Source of the DNA: Pseudomonas coleopterorum | GTDB lineage: Bacteria > Pseudomonadota > Gammaproteobacteria > Pseudomonadales > Pseudomonadaceae | Assembly (NCBI RefSeq): GCF_900105555.1 | Contig: NZ_FNTZ01000001.1 | Coordinates: forward strand, 3,413,501 to 3,477,500 | Length of the DNA: 64,000 bases | Direction: 5' to 3' | Part shown: in pieces, positions 48,626-64,000 of the stretch | Layout of the letters: the number at the start of each line of letters is the position of its first letter | How positions within the stretch are numbered: the stretch's first letter is position 1 | Notes under the pieces: generated by a model | What the model was told of the DNA's origin: nothing | What the model saw: only the letters and a program-made list of their open reading frames with translations | Databases searched by the model: none | Position numbers and translations under genes: made by a program

Positions 48626-49468
48626 TCACCCCAAGGCCCTGGCGTGATGCCGCAAATGGTCATCGATGAAGCTGGCGATAAAGTAATAGCTGTGGTCATA
48701 GCCCGGCTGCATGCGCAGCGTCAGTGCATAGCCTGCAGCCTTGGCCGCCTGGCTCAAGGCCTGCGGCTTGAGCTGGTTCTCTAGGAAGTCGTCGCGATCG
48801 CCCTGATCCACCAGCAGCGGCAGATGTTCCGCCGCATCGGCGATCAGCACGCTGGCGTCCCATTCGCGCCAGCGCGAGCGCTCTTCCCCCAGATAATGGG
48901 AAAACGCTTTCTGCCCCCACGGACAATCCATCGGATTGCTGATCGGCGAGAACGCCGAGATCGACCGGTAGCGCCCAGGGTTGCGCAGCGCGCAGACCAG
49001 GGCACCGTGGCCGCCCATCGAGTGGCCACTGATGGAGCGTTTGTCCGAGGCCGGGAAGTGAGCTTCCACAAGGTCAGGCAACTCATGCACCACATAGTCG
49101 TGCATGCGGTAGTGCTGCGCCCACGGCTGCTCGGTGGCGTTCAGATAGAACCCGGCACCCAGACCGAAATCCCAGGCCTTCTCCGGATCATCCGGCACCT
49201 CGGCACCGCGAGGGCTGGTGTCGGGCGCCACGATGATCAGGCCCAGCTCCGCGGCCAGCTTGAGGCCACCGGCCTTCTGCATGAAGTTCTCGTCGGTGCA
49301 GGTCAGCCCCGACAGCCAGTACAGCACGGGCAACTTGCCGCCCTCCTCGGCCTGCGGCGGCAGGTACACGGCGAAGGTCATGTCGCAATTCAACGTTTTG
49401 GAACGATGCTTGTAACGCTTGTGCCAGCCGCCGAAGCTCTTCTGGCACGACAGGTTTTCCAGGCTCAT
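48626..49468 (-). CDS. fghA: S-formylglutathione hydrolase
   Basis: Second step of glutathione-dependent formaldehyde detoxification; hydrolyses S-formylglutathione to formate and glutathione. The 280-residue esterase-D-like protein has the nucleophile motif SISGHSMGGHGAL (about residue 147), with Asp and His later (GDRDDF, YDHSYYFIASF). The start MSLENLSCQKSFGGW at 49468 was picked by homology. It follows adhC by 8 bp. Confidence 0.95.
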   Translation of the reverse strand: MSLENLSCQKSFGGWHKRYKHRSKTLNCDMTFAVYLPPQAEEGGKLPVLYWLSGLTCTDENFMQKAGGLKLAAELGLIIVAPDTSPRGAEVPDDPEKAWDFGLGAGFYLNATEQPWAQHYRMHDYVVHELPDLVEAHFPASDKRSISGHSMGGHGALVCALRNPGRYRSISAFSPISNPMDCPWGQKAFSHYLGEERSRWREWDASVLIADAAEHLPLLVDQGDRDDFLENQLKPQALSQAAKAAGYALTLRMQPGYDHSYYFIASFIDDHLRHHARALG

Positions 49469-49476
49469 GGCAGACC

Positions 49477-50631
<1,155 letters not shown>

Positions 50632-50695
50632 TCATCGACCAATACGGAATAATCACCCCTTCGGCAAAACATTGATGCTGTACAGGGATAATCGG

Positions 50696-51589
50696 ATGAG
50701 TGACAACCGTTGGGAGGGGATCGACGAATTCGTCGCAGTGGCCGAGTGCGCTCATTTCAGCGCCGCGGCCCAGCGCCTGGGCGTGTCCTCGTCCCATGTC
50801 AGCCGCCAGATCGCGCGGTTGGAAGAACGCCTGCAGACGCGCCTGCTCTACCGCAGCACGCGGCGCGTAGCGCTGACCGAGGCGGGCCAGACGTTCCTGC
50901 AACATTGCCAACGCCTGCAGGATGGCCGCGACGAAGCCTGGCGTGCCATGAGCGATCTGACCGGGGAACCCAAGGGGCTGCTGCGCCTGACCTGTGCCGT
51001 GGCCTACGGCGAGCGCTTCATCGTGCCGTTGGTCACGCGCTTCATGGGGCTGTACCCGCAACTGCGCGTGGACATCGAACTGAGCAACCGCACCCTGGAC
51101 CTGCTGCACGAGGGCCTGGATCTGGCCATCCGGCTGGGACGCCTGCAAGACTCACGGCTGGTGGCGACACGACTGGCCCCACGGCGGATGTTCCTCTGCG
51201 CCTCACCCTTGTACCTGGCGCGATACGGCCGTCCGCACAGCGTGTCGGAACTGGCGCGGCACAATTGCCTGGTGGGCAGCTCGGACATCTGGCCGTTGCA
51301 GGTCGATGGCAAGGAGCAGGCGCAGCGGGTACAAGGCAATTGGCGCTGCAACAGCGGTCAGGCGGTACTCGAGGCAGCGTTGCAGGGTGTAGGGCTGTGC
51401 CAGTTGCCCGACTACTATGTGCTCGAACATCTGCGCAGCGGTGCGCTGGTGTCGCTGCTGGACGCCCACCAGCCGCCCAATACGGCGGTATGGGGGCTTT
51501 ATCCGCAACAGCGTCACCTGTCGCCGAAGGTCAGAAAGCTGGTGGACTATCTGCGGACGGGGTTGAGTGAGAGGCCGGAATATCTGTAG
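50696..51589 (+). CDS. gfnR: LysR-type regulator of glutathione-dependent formaldehyde genes
   Basis: A 297-residue LysR protein with the helix-turn-helix in the first 60 residues (FSAAAQRLGVSSSHVSRQIA) and an effector domain. Divergent arrangement with adhC-fghA over a 103-bp gap matches GfnR in P. aeruginosa, which activates that operon. An in-frame ATG at 50675 is less favoured. Function by synteny. Confidence 0.82.
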   Translation: MSDNRWEGIDEFVAVAECAHFSAAAQRLGVSSSHVSRQIARLEERLQTRLLYRSTRRVALTEAGQTFLQHCQRLQDGRDEAWRAMSDLTGEPKGLLRLTCAVAYGERFIVPLVTRFMGLYPQLRVDIELSNRTLDLLHEGLDLAIRLGRLQDSRLVATRLAPRRMFLCASPLYLARYGRPHSVSELARHNCLVGSSDIWPLQVDGKEQAQRVQGNWRCNSGQAVLEAALQGVGLCQLPDYYVLEHLRSGALVSLLDAHQPPNTAVWGLYPQQRHLSPKVRKLVDYLRTGLSERPEYL

Positions 51590-51627
51590 GAGCGATCATC
51601 GGCCGCGAACCAGGCCAGCGCGCGCCT

Positions 51628-52335
51628 TCAGCCGCGCAGGGCCCAACGCTGACGCAACCATTCGAGATCTTCCGGTCGGGTGACCTTGAGGTTGTCCGCC
51701 CGCCCCTCGACCAGTTTCGGCGCAAACCCGGCCCATTCGATGGCCGAGGCTTCGTCGGTAACGGCCACGCCGGCCACCAGGCTGTCGGCCAAGGCTCGAT
51801 GCAGCGCGCCCAGGCGGAACATCTGCGGCGTGAACGCCTGCCAGATCGTGCTGCGATCCACGGTGTGCTGAACGCGCCCGGTCGCATCGGCACGCTTGAG
51901 CGTGTCTCGCGCCGGTACGGCCAGCAACCCGCCCACGCTGTCGTCGGCGAGTTCGGCGAGCAGCTTGTCCAGATCGGCGCGGGACAGGTTGGGACGCGCC
52001 GCATCGTGCACCAGCACCCAATCGCCTTCGTCCGCGCCCTGGGCATGCAAATGCAGCAAGGCGTTGAGCACCGAATCGGCCCGCTCCCGGCCGCCGGCCA
52101 CGCGCTGGATCAGTTCGTTGCGGGCGCTGGGCAGTTCGGGCCAGAACGGATCATCTGCAGCAAGGCTGACGATCACGCCCTTGAGCTGCGGATGCCCGAG
52201 AAAACAATCGATGCTGTGTTCCAGAATGGTACGACCGCCCAGGCTCAGGTATTGCTTGGGACGATCCGCCGCCATGCGCGCACCCACGCCTGCAGCGGGA
52301 ATCACTGCCCAGAAGGCTGGCAGCGAGGTCTTCAT
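51628..52335 (-). CDS. ispD: 2-C-methyl-D-erythritol 4-phosphate cytidylyltransferase
   Basis: Third enzyme of the MEP pathway; makes CDP-methylerythritol. The 235-residue protein has the nucleotidyl-transferase opening VIPAAGVGARMAADRPKQYL (about residues 12-31) and VLVHDAARPNLSRADL (about residues 107-122). Overlaps the ftsB stop by 4 nt. Confidence 0.95.
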   Translation of the reverse strand: MKTSLPAFWAVIPAAGVGARMAADRPKQYLSLGGRTILEHSIDCFLGHPQLKGVIVSLAADDPFWPELPSARNELIQRVAGGRERADSVLNALLHLHAQGADEGDWVLVHDAARPNLSRADLDKLLAELADDSVGGLLAVPARDTLKRADATGRVQHTVDRSTIWQAFTPQMFRLGALHRALADSLVAGVAVTDEASAIEWAGFAPKLVEGRADNLKVTRPEDLEWLRQRWALRG

Positions 52336-52613
52336 TGGGCCAACTGGTAGAGGGTTTCACCCTCCTTGACCATGCCCAGTTCATGGCGAGCGCGTTCTTC
52401 CACGGTCTCCATGCCCTTTTTCAATTCGAGTACTTCAGCGTCCATCACGCGATTGCGCTCCAGCAGCCGCTCGTTCTCGGCGTGCTGTTCGGCGATCTGC
52501 TGTTTCAGCTCGGCTACCTGCTTGAGACTTCCGTTTCCGACCCACAGGCGATACTGCAAACCACCCAGGAGCAGAAGCAAGACGAGAAACAACCAATAAG
52601 GACTGCGCATCAC
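52332..52613 (-). CDS. ftsB: Cell division protein FtsB
   Basis: Bitopic divisome protein that bridges FtsL and FtsQ. The 93-residue protein has one membrane helix (PYWLFLVLLLLLGGLQYRLW, residues 5-24) and a leucine-zipper-like coiled coil (about 29-72: LKQQIAEQHAENERLLERNR). Located between eno and ispD as in most gammaproteobacteria. Confidence 0.95.
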   Translation of the reverse strand: MMRSPYWLFLVLLLLLGGLQYRLWVGNGSLKQVAELKQQIAEQHAENERLLERNRVMDAEVLELKKGMETVEERARHELGMVKEGETLYQLAQ

Positions 52614-52659
52614 ATTACCCAGTGGTAAAAAACTTCAACTCTGCGACCAGATAGCACGA

Positions 52660-52679
52660 AGCCTGGCATCCGCCAGGCT
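52660..52679. terminator. Hairpin between eno and ftsB
   Basis: AGCCTGGC and GCCAGGCT form a perfect 8-bp stem with an ATCC loop in the 95-bp gap. No T-tract follows, so it may be an attenuator or an mRNA end-protector. Confidence 0.5.
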
Positions 52680-52708
52680 CCGCATGTCGTCTTTCTACCA
52701 TCTATTGC

Positions 52709-54118
<1,410 letters not shown>

Positions 54119-54152
54119 TCACCACAACAAATCGGGCACTACTTTACCGCAA

Positions 54153-56656
<2,504 letters not shown>

Positions 56657-56804
56657 TTAAAGCGGCAGAAGCCGCCGGGGAAAGCGAAGGAAGGCCGAAG
56701 CCCCCGACGACCAAAAACGGTTTGGCAATCGGCAACGTCCGTGAATCCGGTGGGCTCACAGAAGCTGTATCAAGAAGGGAGCGTAGTCTACCGGATTCCC
56801 CCTT

Positions 56805-58109
56805 TCATCTCAAACTCTGCTCGCCGGTCGGCGGCGACCACACCAGTAGGCCATCGACGCTGGACAATGGCAGGTTGGCCACGGCCACCAGTTGGTCGTC
56901 GACGAACAGCAGAGGCAGACGATCGCGCACGAACCCCGGCAGGCGGCTTTCGTTGAGCAGGCGTTTGAGGTCTCGCTGCCCGCGAGCGGGCAAGCGCAGG
57001 CCTTCGCCGCCCTGGCGGTAGCGAATCTGCGCCTGACCGGGCGGCGGACTGCCCTGCCATCGCACCTCACCGTTACCCGGCAGTTGCAAGGCCTGCTCAA
57101 GACGCGGCCATGTTTGAACCGCAGGCTGAGCCTGCGACCATTGGCCACTGACCCACCAGATCCGTCCGTGGGCCCTGTGCAGCTCGCCGTCGGTCAGTCG
57201 CCAGACGGGCGTGGCTGCGGCATCGGCGTCGCGCAAGGATGTCCACCCGACCCAGTGCTGGGTGTCGGGCAGGCGCGTCAGGCGTGCCAGCCAGAACTGC
57301 AGGGCATTGCGCTGACGGCTGTCGGACAGCGCTTGCAGCGGCGCCAGGGCCAGGCTCGGTACGGCCAGCCAGGAATGCTCGACCGATGCGCGCGCAGGCT
57401 CCAGGTCCGCTTCGGCCAGCTCCTCCAGCAACTGCGCCGCTTCGCCCAGATGGGCCGCCGCCCTGGCAATGCTGCCGGCCGCCTGGGGCCAGCGCGCCGT
57501 GATCACGGGCAGCACGTCGCGGCGCAGGTAATTGCGCGAAAAACGGGTATCGGTGTTGGAGGGGTCGTCGATCCAGTCCAGGCCCTCGGCACGAGCGTAC
57601 GCGACCAGTTCGCTGCGAGGCTCATCGAGCAGCGGCCTGGCCAAGATCCCCTGCCCTTGCGGTCGCTGCTGTGGCATCGCCGCAAGTCCCCGCACGCCCG
57701 CGCCGCGCAGCAGACGAAACAGCAGGGTTTCGGCCTGATCATCCTGGTGCTGGGCGGCGAACAGGACATCGCCACTCCCGAGTATCCCATCGAAGGCTCG
57801 ATAGCGTGCCTGACGCGCGGCTTGTTCCAGGCTGGGGCCGTTCTCGACCTGCACCCGGATAATGCGCAACGGCACACCGAGCTGGTCGCACAGGGATTGG
57901 CAGTGTGCAGGCCAGGTATCGGCGACCGATTGCAGACCGTGATGGATATGAAGAGCAGTCAGCGGCGGACGCTTTGGCAGACCGGCCAACAGGTGCAGCA
58001 GGACGGTGGAGTCGAGGCCACCGGAGAAGGCGACGTACCAGGCAGGGGCTGAGAGGTAGGGTTGCAACCGGGCCTGTAATCGTTGCATCAAGACTGAGGA
58101 TTCACGCAT
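56805..58109 (-). CDS. tilS: tRNA(Ile)-lysidine synthetase
   Basis: Puts lysine on C34 of tRNA-Ile(CAU) so that it reads AUA. The 434-residue protein has the PP-loop VAFSGGLDSTVLLHLL (about residues 27-42) and the C-terminal TilS domains (LPARGQRDLKRLLNESRLPG). In-frame ATGs at 58109 and 58088 are both plausible starts. Its upstream side is a large REP cluster. Confidence 0.93.
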   Translation of the reverse strand: MRESSVLMQRLQARLQPYLSAPAWYVAFSGGLDSTVLLHLLAGLPKRPPLTALHIHHGLQSVADTWPAHCQSLCDQLGVPLRIIRVQVENGPSLEQAARQARYRAFDGILGSGDVLFAAQHQDDQAETLLFRLLRGAGVRGLAAMPQQRPQGQGILARPLLDEPRSELVAYARAEGLDWIDDPSNTDTRFSRNYLRRDVLPVITARWPQAAGSIARAAAHLGEAAQLLEELAEADLEPARASVEHSWLAVPSLALAPLQALSDSRQRNALQFWLARLTRLPDTQHWVGWTSLRDADAAATPVWRLTDGELHRAHGRIWWVSGQWSQAQPAVQTWPRLEQALQLPGNGEVRWQGSPPPGQAQIRYRQGGEGLRLPARGQRDLKRLLNESRLPGFVRDRLPLLFVDDQLVAVANLPLSSVDGLLVWSPPTGEQSLR

Positions 58110-58152
58110 AAGGTGCGGCCCTCACTGGGCAAGGCGAGGTATGAGCGGTGCT

Positions 58153-58321
58153 CCCTTCGCGGGCAGAGGGCTCAGCCGCCCGCCCCGCTCCCACACGGAT
58201 CGGGGCTGGGCCTTGAATCGGCTGTGCGCCCTTCGCGGGCAGAGCCCGCTCCCACAGTGGACGGAGTGAACCCATACCTGTGGGAGCGGGGCGGGCGGCT
58301 GAGCCCTCGGCCCGCGAAGGG
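58153..58321. repeat. Composite REP cluster with 43-bp inverted arms and a central unit
   Basis: Arms 58153-58195 and 58279-58321 are reverse complements with one mismatch. Between them, 58227-58258 is another copy (CCCTTCGCGGGCAGAG...GCTCCCACAG). So at least three units are packed in the accA-tilS gap. Confidence 0.93.
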
Positions 58322-58340
58322 CGCGCCGCGGTCTCGAACC

Positions 58341-59288
58341 TTACAATCCGTAGCTCATCAATCGGTCATACCGACGGCTGAGCAGCGTCTCGGTGTCGAA
58401 ACCCTTGAGCATGTCCAGCTGGCTGGTCAGCTCGGCGCGGATCAGGGCCGAGGCGGCGACCGGATCGCGATGGGCGCCACCCAGTGGCTCATCGATCACC
58501 TTGTCGACAATGCCCAAGTGGTTCAAGCGCTCGGCCGTGATGCCCATGGCTTCGGCGGCATCCGGCGCCTTTTCGGCGGTTTTCCACAGAATCGACGCGC
58601 AACCTTCCGGCGAAATCACCGCATAGGTCGAATACTGCAACATGTTCAGTTGATCGCAGACACCGATGGCCAATGCACCACCCGAACCGCCTTCACCGAT
58701 GACCGTGGCGATGATCGGCGTTTTCAGGCGTGCCATCACGCGCAGGTTCCAGGCGATCGCTTCGCTCTGGTTGCGCTCTTCGGCATCGATGCCCGGGTAC
58801 GCGCCCGGCGTGTCGATGAAGGTGAGGATCGGCATCTTGAAGCGCTCGGCCATTTCCATCAGGCGGCACGCCTTGCGGTAGCCTTCCGGACGCGGCATGC
58901 CGAAGTTGCGACGGACCTTCTCGCGCACTTCGCGGCCTTTCTGGTGGCCGATGATCATCACCGGCTGCTCGTCGAGACGAGCGACACCGCCGACGATGGC
59001 GGCGTCGTCGGAGAAGTGACGGTCGCCGTGCAGCTCATCGAATTCGGTAAAGATGTGCTGAATGTAGTCCAGGGTGTACGGGCGGCGCGGGTGACGCGCC
59101 AGCCGGGCAATCTGCCAGCTGGTCAGGTTGCCGAAGATGCTTTCGGTCAGCGTGCTGCTCTTGTCTTGCAGGCGAGAGATCTCGTCGCCGATGTTCAACG
59201 AATTGTCGTTGCCTACCAGGCGCAGCTCTTCGATCTTGGCTTGCAGGTCAGCGATCGGCTGTTCGAAATCAAGAAAATTCGGGTTCAT
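58341..59288 (-). CDS. accA: Acetyl-CoA carboxylase carboxyltransferase alpha subunit
   Basis: With AccD, transfers CO2 from biotin to acetyl-CoA to give malonyl-CoA. The 315-residue protein starts [20 protein letters not shown]. It has the crotonase-fold stretches [20 protein letters not shown] (about residues 156-175) and [15 protein letters not shown] (about residues 196-210). The start at 59288 is fixed by homology. Confidence 0.97.
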   Translation of the reverse strand: MNPNFLDFEQPIADLQAKIEELRLVGNDNSLNIGDEISRLQDKSSTLTESIFGNLTSWQIARLARHPRRPYTLDYIQHIFTEFDELHGDRHFSDDAAIVGGVARLDEQPVMIIGHQKGREVREKVRRNFGMPRPEGYRKACRLMEMAERFKMPILTFIDTPGAYPGIDAEERNQSEAIAWNLRVMARLKTPIIATVIGEGGSGGALAIGVCDQLNMLQYSTYAVISPEGCASILWKTAEKAPDAAEAMGITAERLNHLGIVDKVIDEPLGGAHRDPVAASALIRAELTSQLDMLKGFDTETLLSRRYDRLMSYGL

Positions 59289-59429
59289 AGGCATCCGTCT
59301 TGGGTCGACGGCCAAGCGGCCGGCCGGTTGATCCGTTTGGCGCCATACCTTAAAGGAAACGGCGCGTTCAGGTCGAGTTTATTAATTGTGGTCGAGCCCG
59401 GCCCGCAGGGGCCAACTCAACGGTCAAGT

Positions 59430-62951
<3,522 letters not shown>

Positions 62952-63022
62952 GTTGATCCTATGGTGACGGGTAGAACGACAAGGCCCGGATTGTACCGGG
63001 CCCTGATCAAAACATCAGCCTG

Positions 63023-63682
63023 CTAGACCCAGGCGGGGGTTTGATCGATGCTTTCGCGAGCCTGCCACGCCGCGCGGACCGGTGCGAACGATCGCCGATG
63101 AATGGGCGTCGGCCCCAGCCGCGCCAAGGCTTCCAGATGCACCGGCGTGGGGTAGCCCTTGTGACCACCCATGCCGTAACCCGGGTAGATCAATTCGAAA
63201 GCGGACATTTCCCGGTCGCGACTGACCTTGGCCAGGATCGAAGCAGCGGCGATGGCGGGGACCTTCGCGTCGCCCTGGATCACCGGGGCGCTTGGTACAT
63301 CCAGCTGCGGGCAGCGATTGCCATCGATCAGCGCCAGTCTTGGCGTGATGCTCAGGCCTTGGACCGCCCGCTGCATGGCGAGCATGGTCGCGTGCAGAAT
63401 GTTCAGGCGGTCGATCTCTTCGACCTCGGCACGGGCGATACACCAGGCCAGCGCTTTCTCGCAGATTTCGTCGTAGAGCAATTCGCGACGTGCTTCGGTG
63501 AGTTTCTTCGAATCGTTGAGGCCCAAGATTGGCCGACGCGGATCGAGGATCACCGCCGCCGTCACCACCGCGCCACACAACGGGCCACGGCCGACTTCGT
63601 CGACGCCGGCGACCAGCTCTTCGACCAGATCGAAATCCAGGCCCATTTGCAGTTGCCTGCTTGTCTGTAGGGGCTTAGCCAT
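63023..63682 (-). CDS. rnhB: Ribonuclease HII
   Basis: Removes RNA primers and single ribonucleotides from DNA. The 219-residue protein has the catalytic motif [14 protein letters not shown] (Asp about 26, Glu about 27) and [13 protein letters not shown] with later Asp/Glu. The ATG at 63682 has an upstream CAGGA and overlaps the lpxB stop by 8 bp; homologues often begin at the internal MGLDF (63646), so the extra residues may be real or not. Confidence 0.95.
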   Translation of the reverse strand: MAKPLQTSRQLQMGLDFDLVEELVAGVDEVGRGPLCGAVVTAAVILDPRRPILGLNDSKKLTEARRELLYDEICEKALAWCIARAEVEEIDRLNILHATMLAMQRAVQGLSITPRLALIDGNRCPQLDVPSAPVIQGDAKVPAIAAASILAKVSRDREMSAFELIYPGYGMGGHKGYPTPVHLEALARLGPTPIHRRSFAPVRAAWQARESIDQTPAWV

Positions 63683-64000
63683 CGTTCCTGCCTATCAGTT
63701 GCAGCACGGCGTCGGCCGCCTGGTTGGACGCGTCGCGGCGCAGCGTGCGGTGAATCGCGTCGAAACCGCTGGTCTGCTCCTCGCCACCGGCCAGCAGCGG
63801 CAGCAAGCGCTCGACCAGCGCTTGGGGCGTAGCGTCATCCTGCAGCAGCTCGGGCACCAGCATGCGCTGGGCCAGGAGGTTGGGCAACGACACGTAGGGG
63901 CTCTTGACCATGCGTTTAAGAATCCAGTACGTCAGGGGCGCCAGTCGATACGCAACCACCATCGGGCGCTTGTACAGCAGGGCTTCCAAAGTGGCCGTAC
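63675..64000 (-). CDS. lpxB: Lipid-A-disaccharide synthase, C-terminal part (cut by window edge)
   Basis: The last ~108 residues of LpxB, which joins two diacylglucosamine units into the lipid A core. The frame is open to the window edge and reads [20 protein letters not shown], then [24 protein letters not shown] sequence, a conserved LpxB C-terminal region. The true start lies beyond 64000. It heads the lpxB-rnhB-dnaE-accA-tilS run. Confidence 0.93.
   Translation of the reverse strand, partial: TATLEALLYKRPMVVAYRLAPLTYWILKRMVKSPYVSLPNLLAQRMLVPELLQDDATPQALVERLLPLLAGGEEQTSGFDAIHRTLRRDASNQAADAVLQLIGRNDG

Overview
The window is chromosomal DNA from a Pseudomonas, most likely of the P. putida/P. 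fluorescens side of the genus. The evidence is high GC content, the near-complete fpr-finR, dgkA-erdR, recX-recA-cinA-mutS-fdxA-rsmZ-rpoS-nlpD-pcm-surE-truD-ispF and ispD-ftsB-eno-kdsA-pyrG-tilS-accA-dnaE-rnhB-lpxB gene orders, the GacA/RsmA small RNA rsmZ beside rpoS, and Pseudomonas-type REP palindromes. All calls are made by reading the sequence and recalling protein families; no search was run.

Region 1 (about 1-7400) is accessory. It holds an aldoxime-to-acid pathway: a divergent AraC-type regulator, a 55-codon small ORF, heme aldoxime dehydratase (oxdA), an outer-membrane channel, an amidase, the two subunits of a nitrile hydratase and a small nitrile hydratase accessory protein. Together they would convert R-CH=N-OH to nitrile, amide and carboxylate plus ammonia. 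The nitrile hydratase carries the cobalt-type Cys-Thr-Leu-Cys-Ser-Cys motif, whereas the best known Pseudomonas aldoxime clusters carry the iron type. A pair of CAAGC direct repeats 21 bp apart occurs upstream of both halves of the cluster and is a good operator candidate. A frameshifted chemoreceptor remnant and an unusual thymidylate kinase mark the junction with the core genome.

Region 2 (7414-19546) is read mostly leftward: tmk-like, mltG, pabC, fabF, acpP, fabG, fabD, plsX, rpmF, yceD (fatty-acid and phospholipid synthesis plus a ribosomal protein), then maf (rightward), sppA, a HAD phosphatase and rluC. The rne promoter, divergent from rluC, drives a leader of about 670 nt.

Region 3 (19547-33050) is rne with a long Arg/Glu-rich tail, an initiator tRNA, mprF with its AcvB/VirJ-type partner (aminoacyl-phosphatidylglycerol metabolism), kup, rimO, a pseudouridine-synthase-like protein that lacks the catalytic aspartate, a DUF1456 gene and trmO.

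Region 4 (33068-64000) is conserved housekeeping: redox control (fpr/finR), dgkA, erdR, a DTW-domain tRNA enzyme, a small exported protein, SOS genes with a LexA box, mismatch repair, ferredoxin, rsmZ, rpoS and nlpD, protein repair, isoprenoid genes ispF and ispD, glutathione-dependent formaldehyde detoxification with its LysR regulator, ftsB, eno, kdsA, pyrG, tilS, accA, dnaE, rnhB and the end of lpxB. Three large REP inverted repeats sit in the gaps. The most unusual content is in region 1 and at its border; the rest is largely ordinary.
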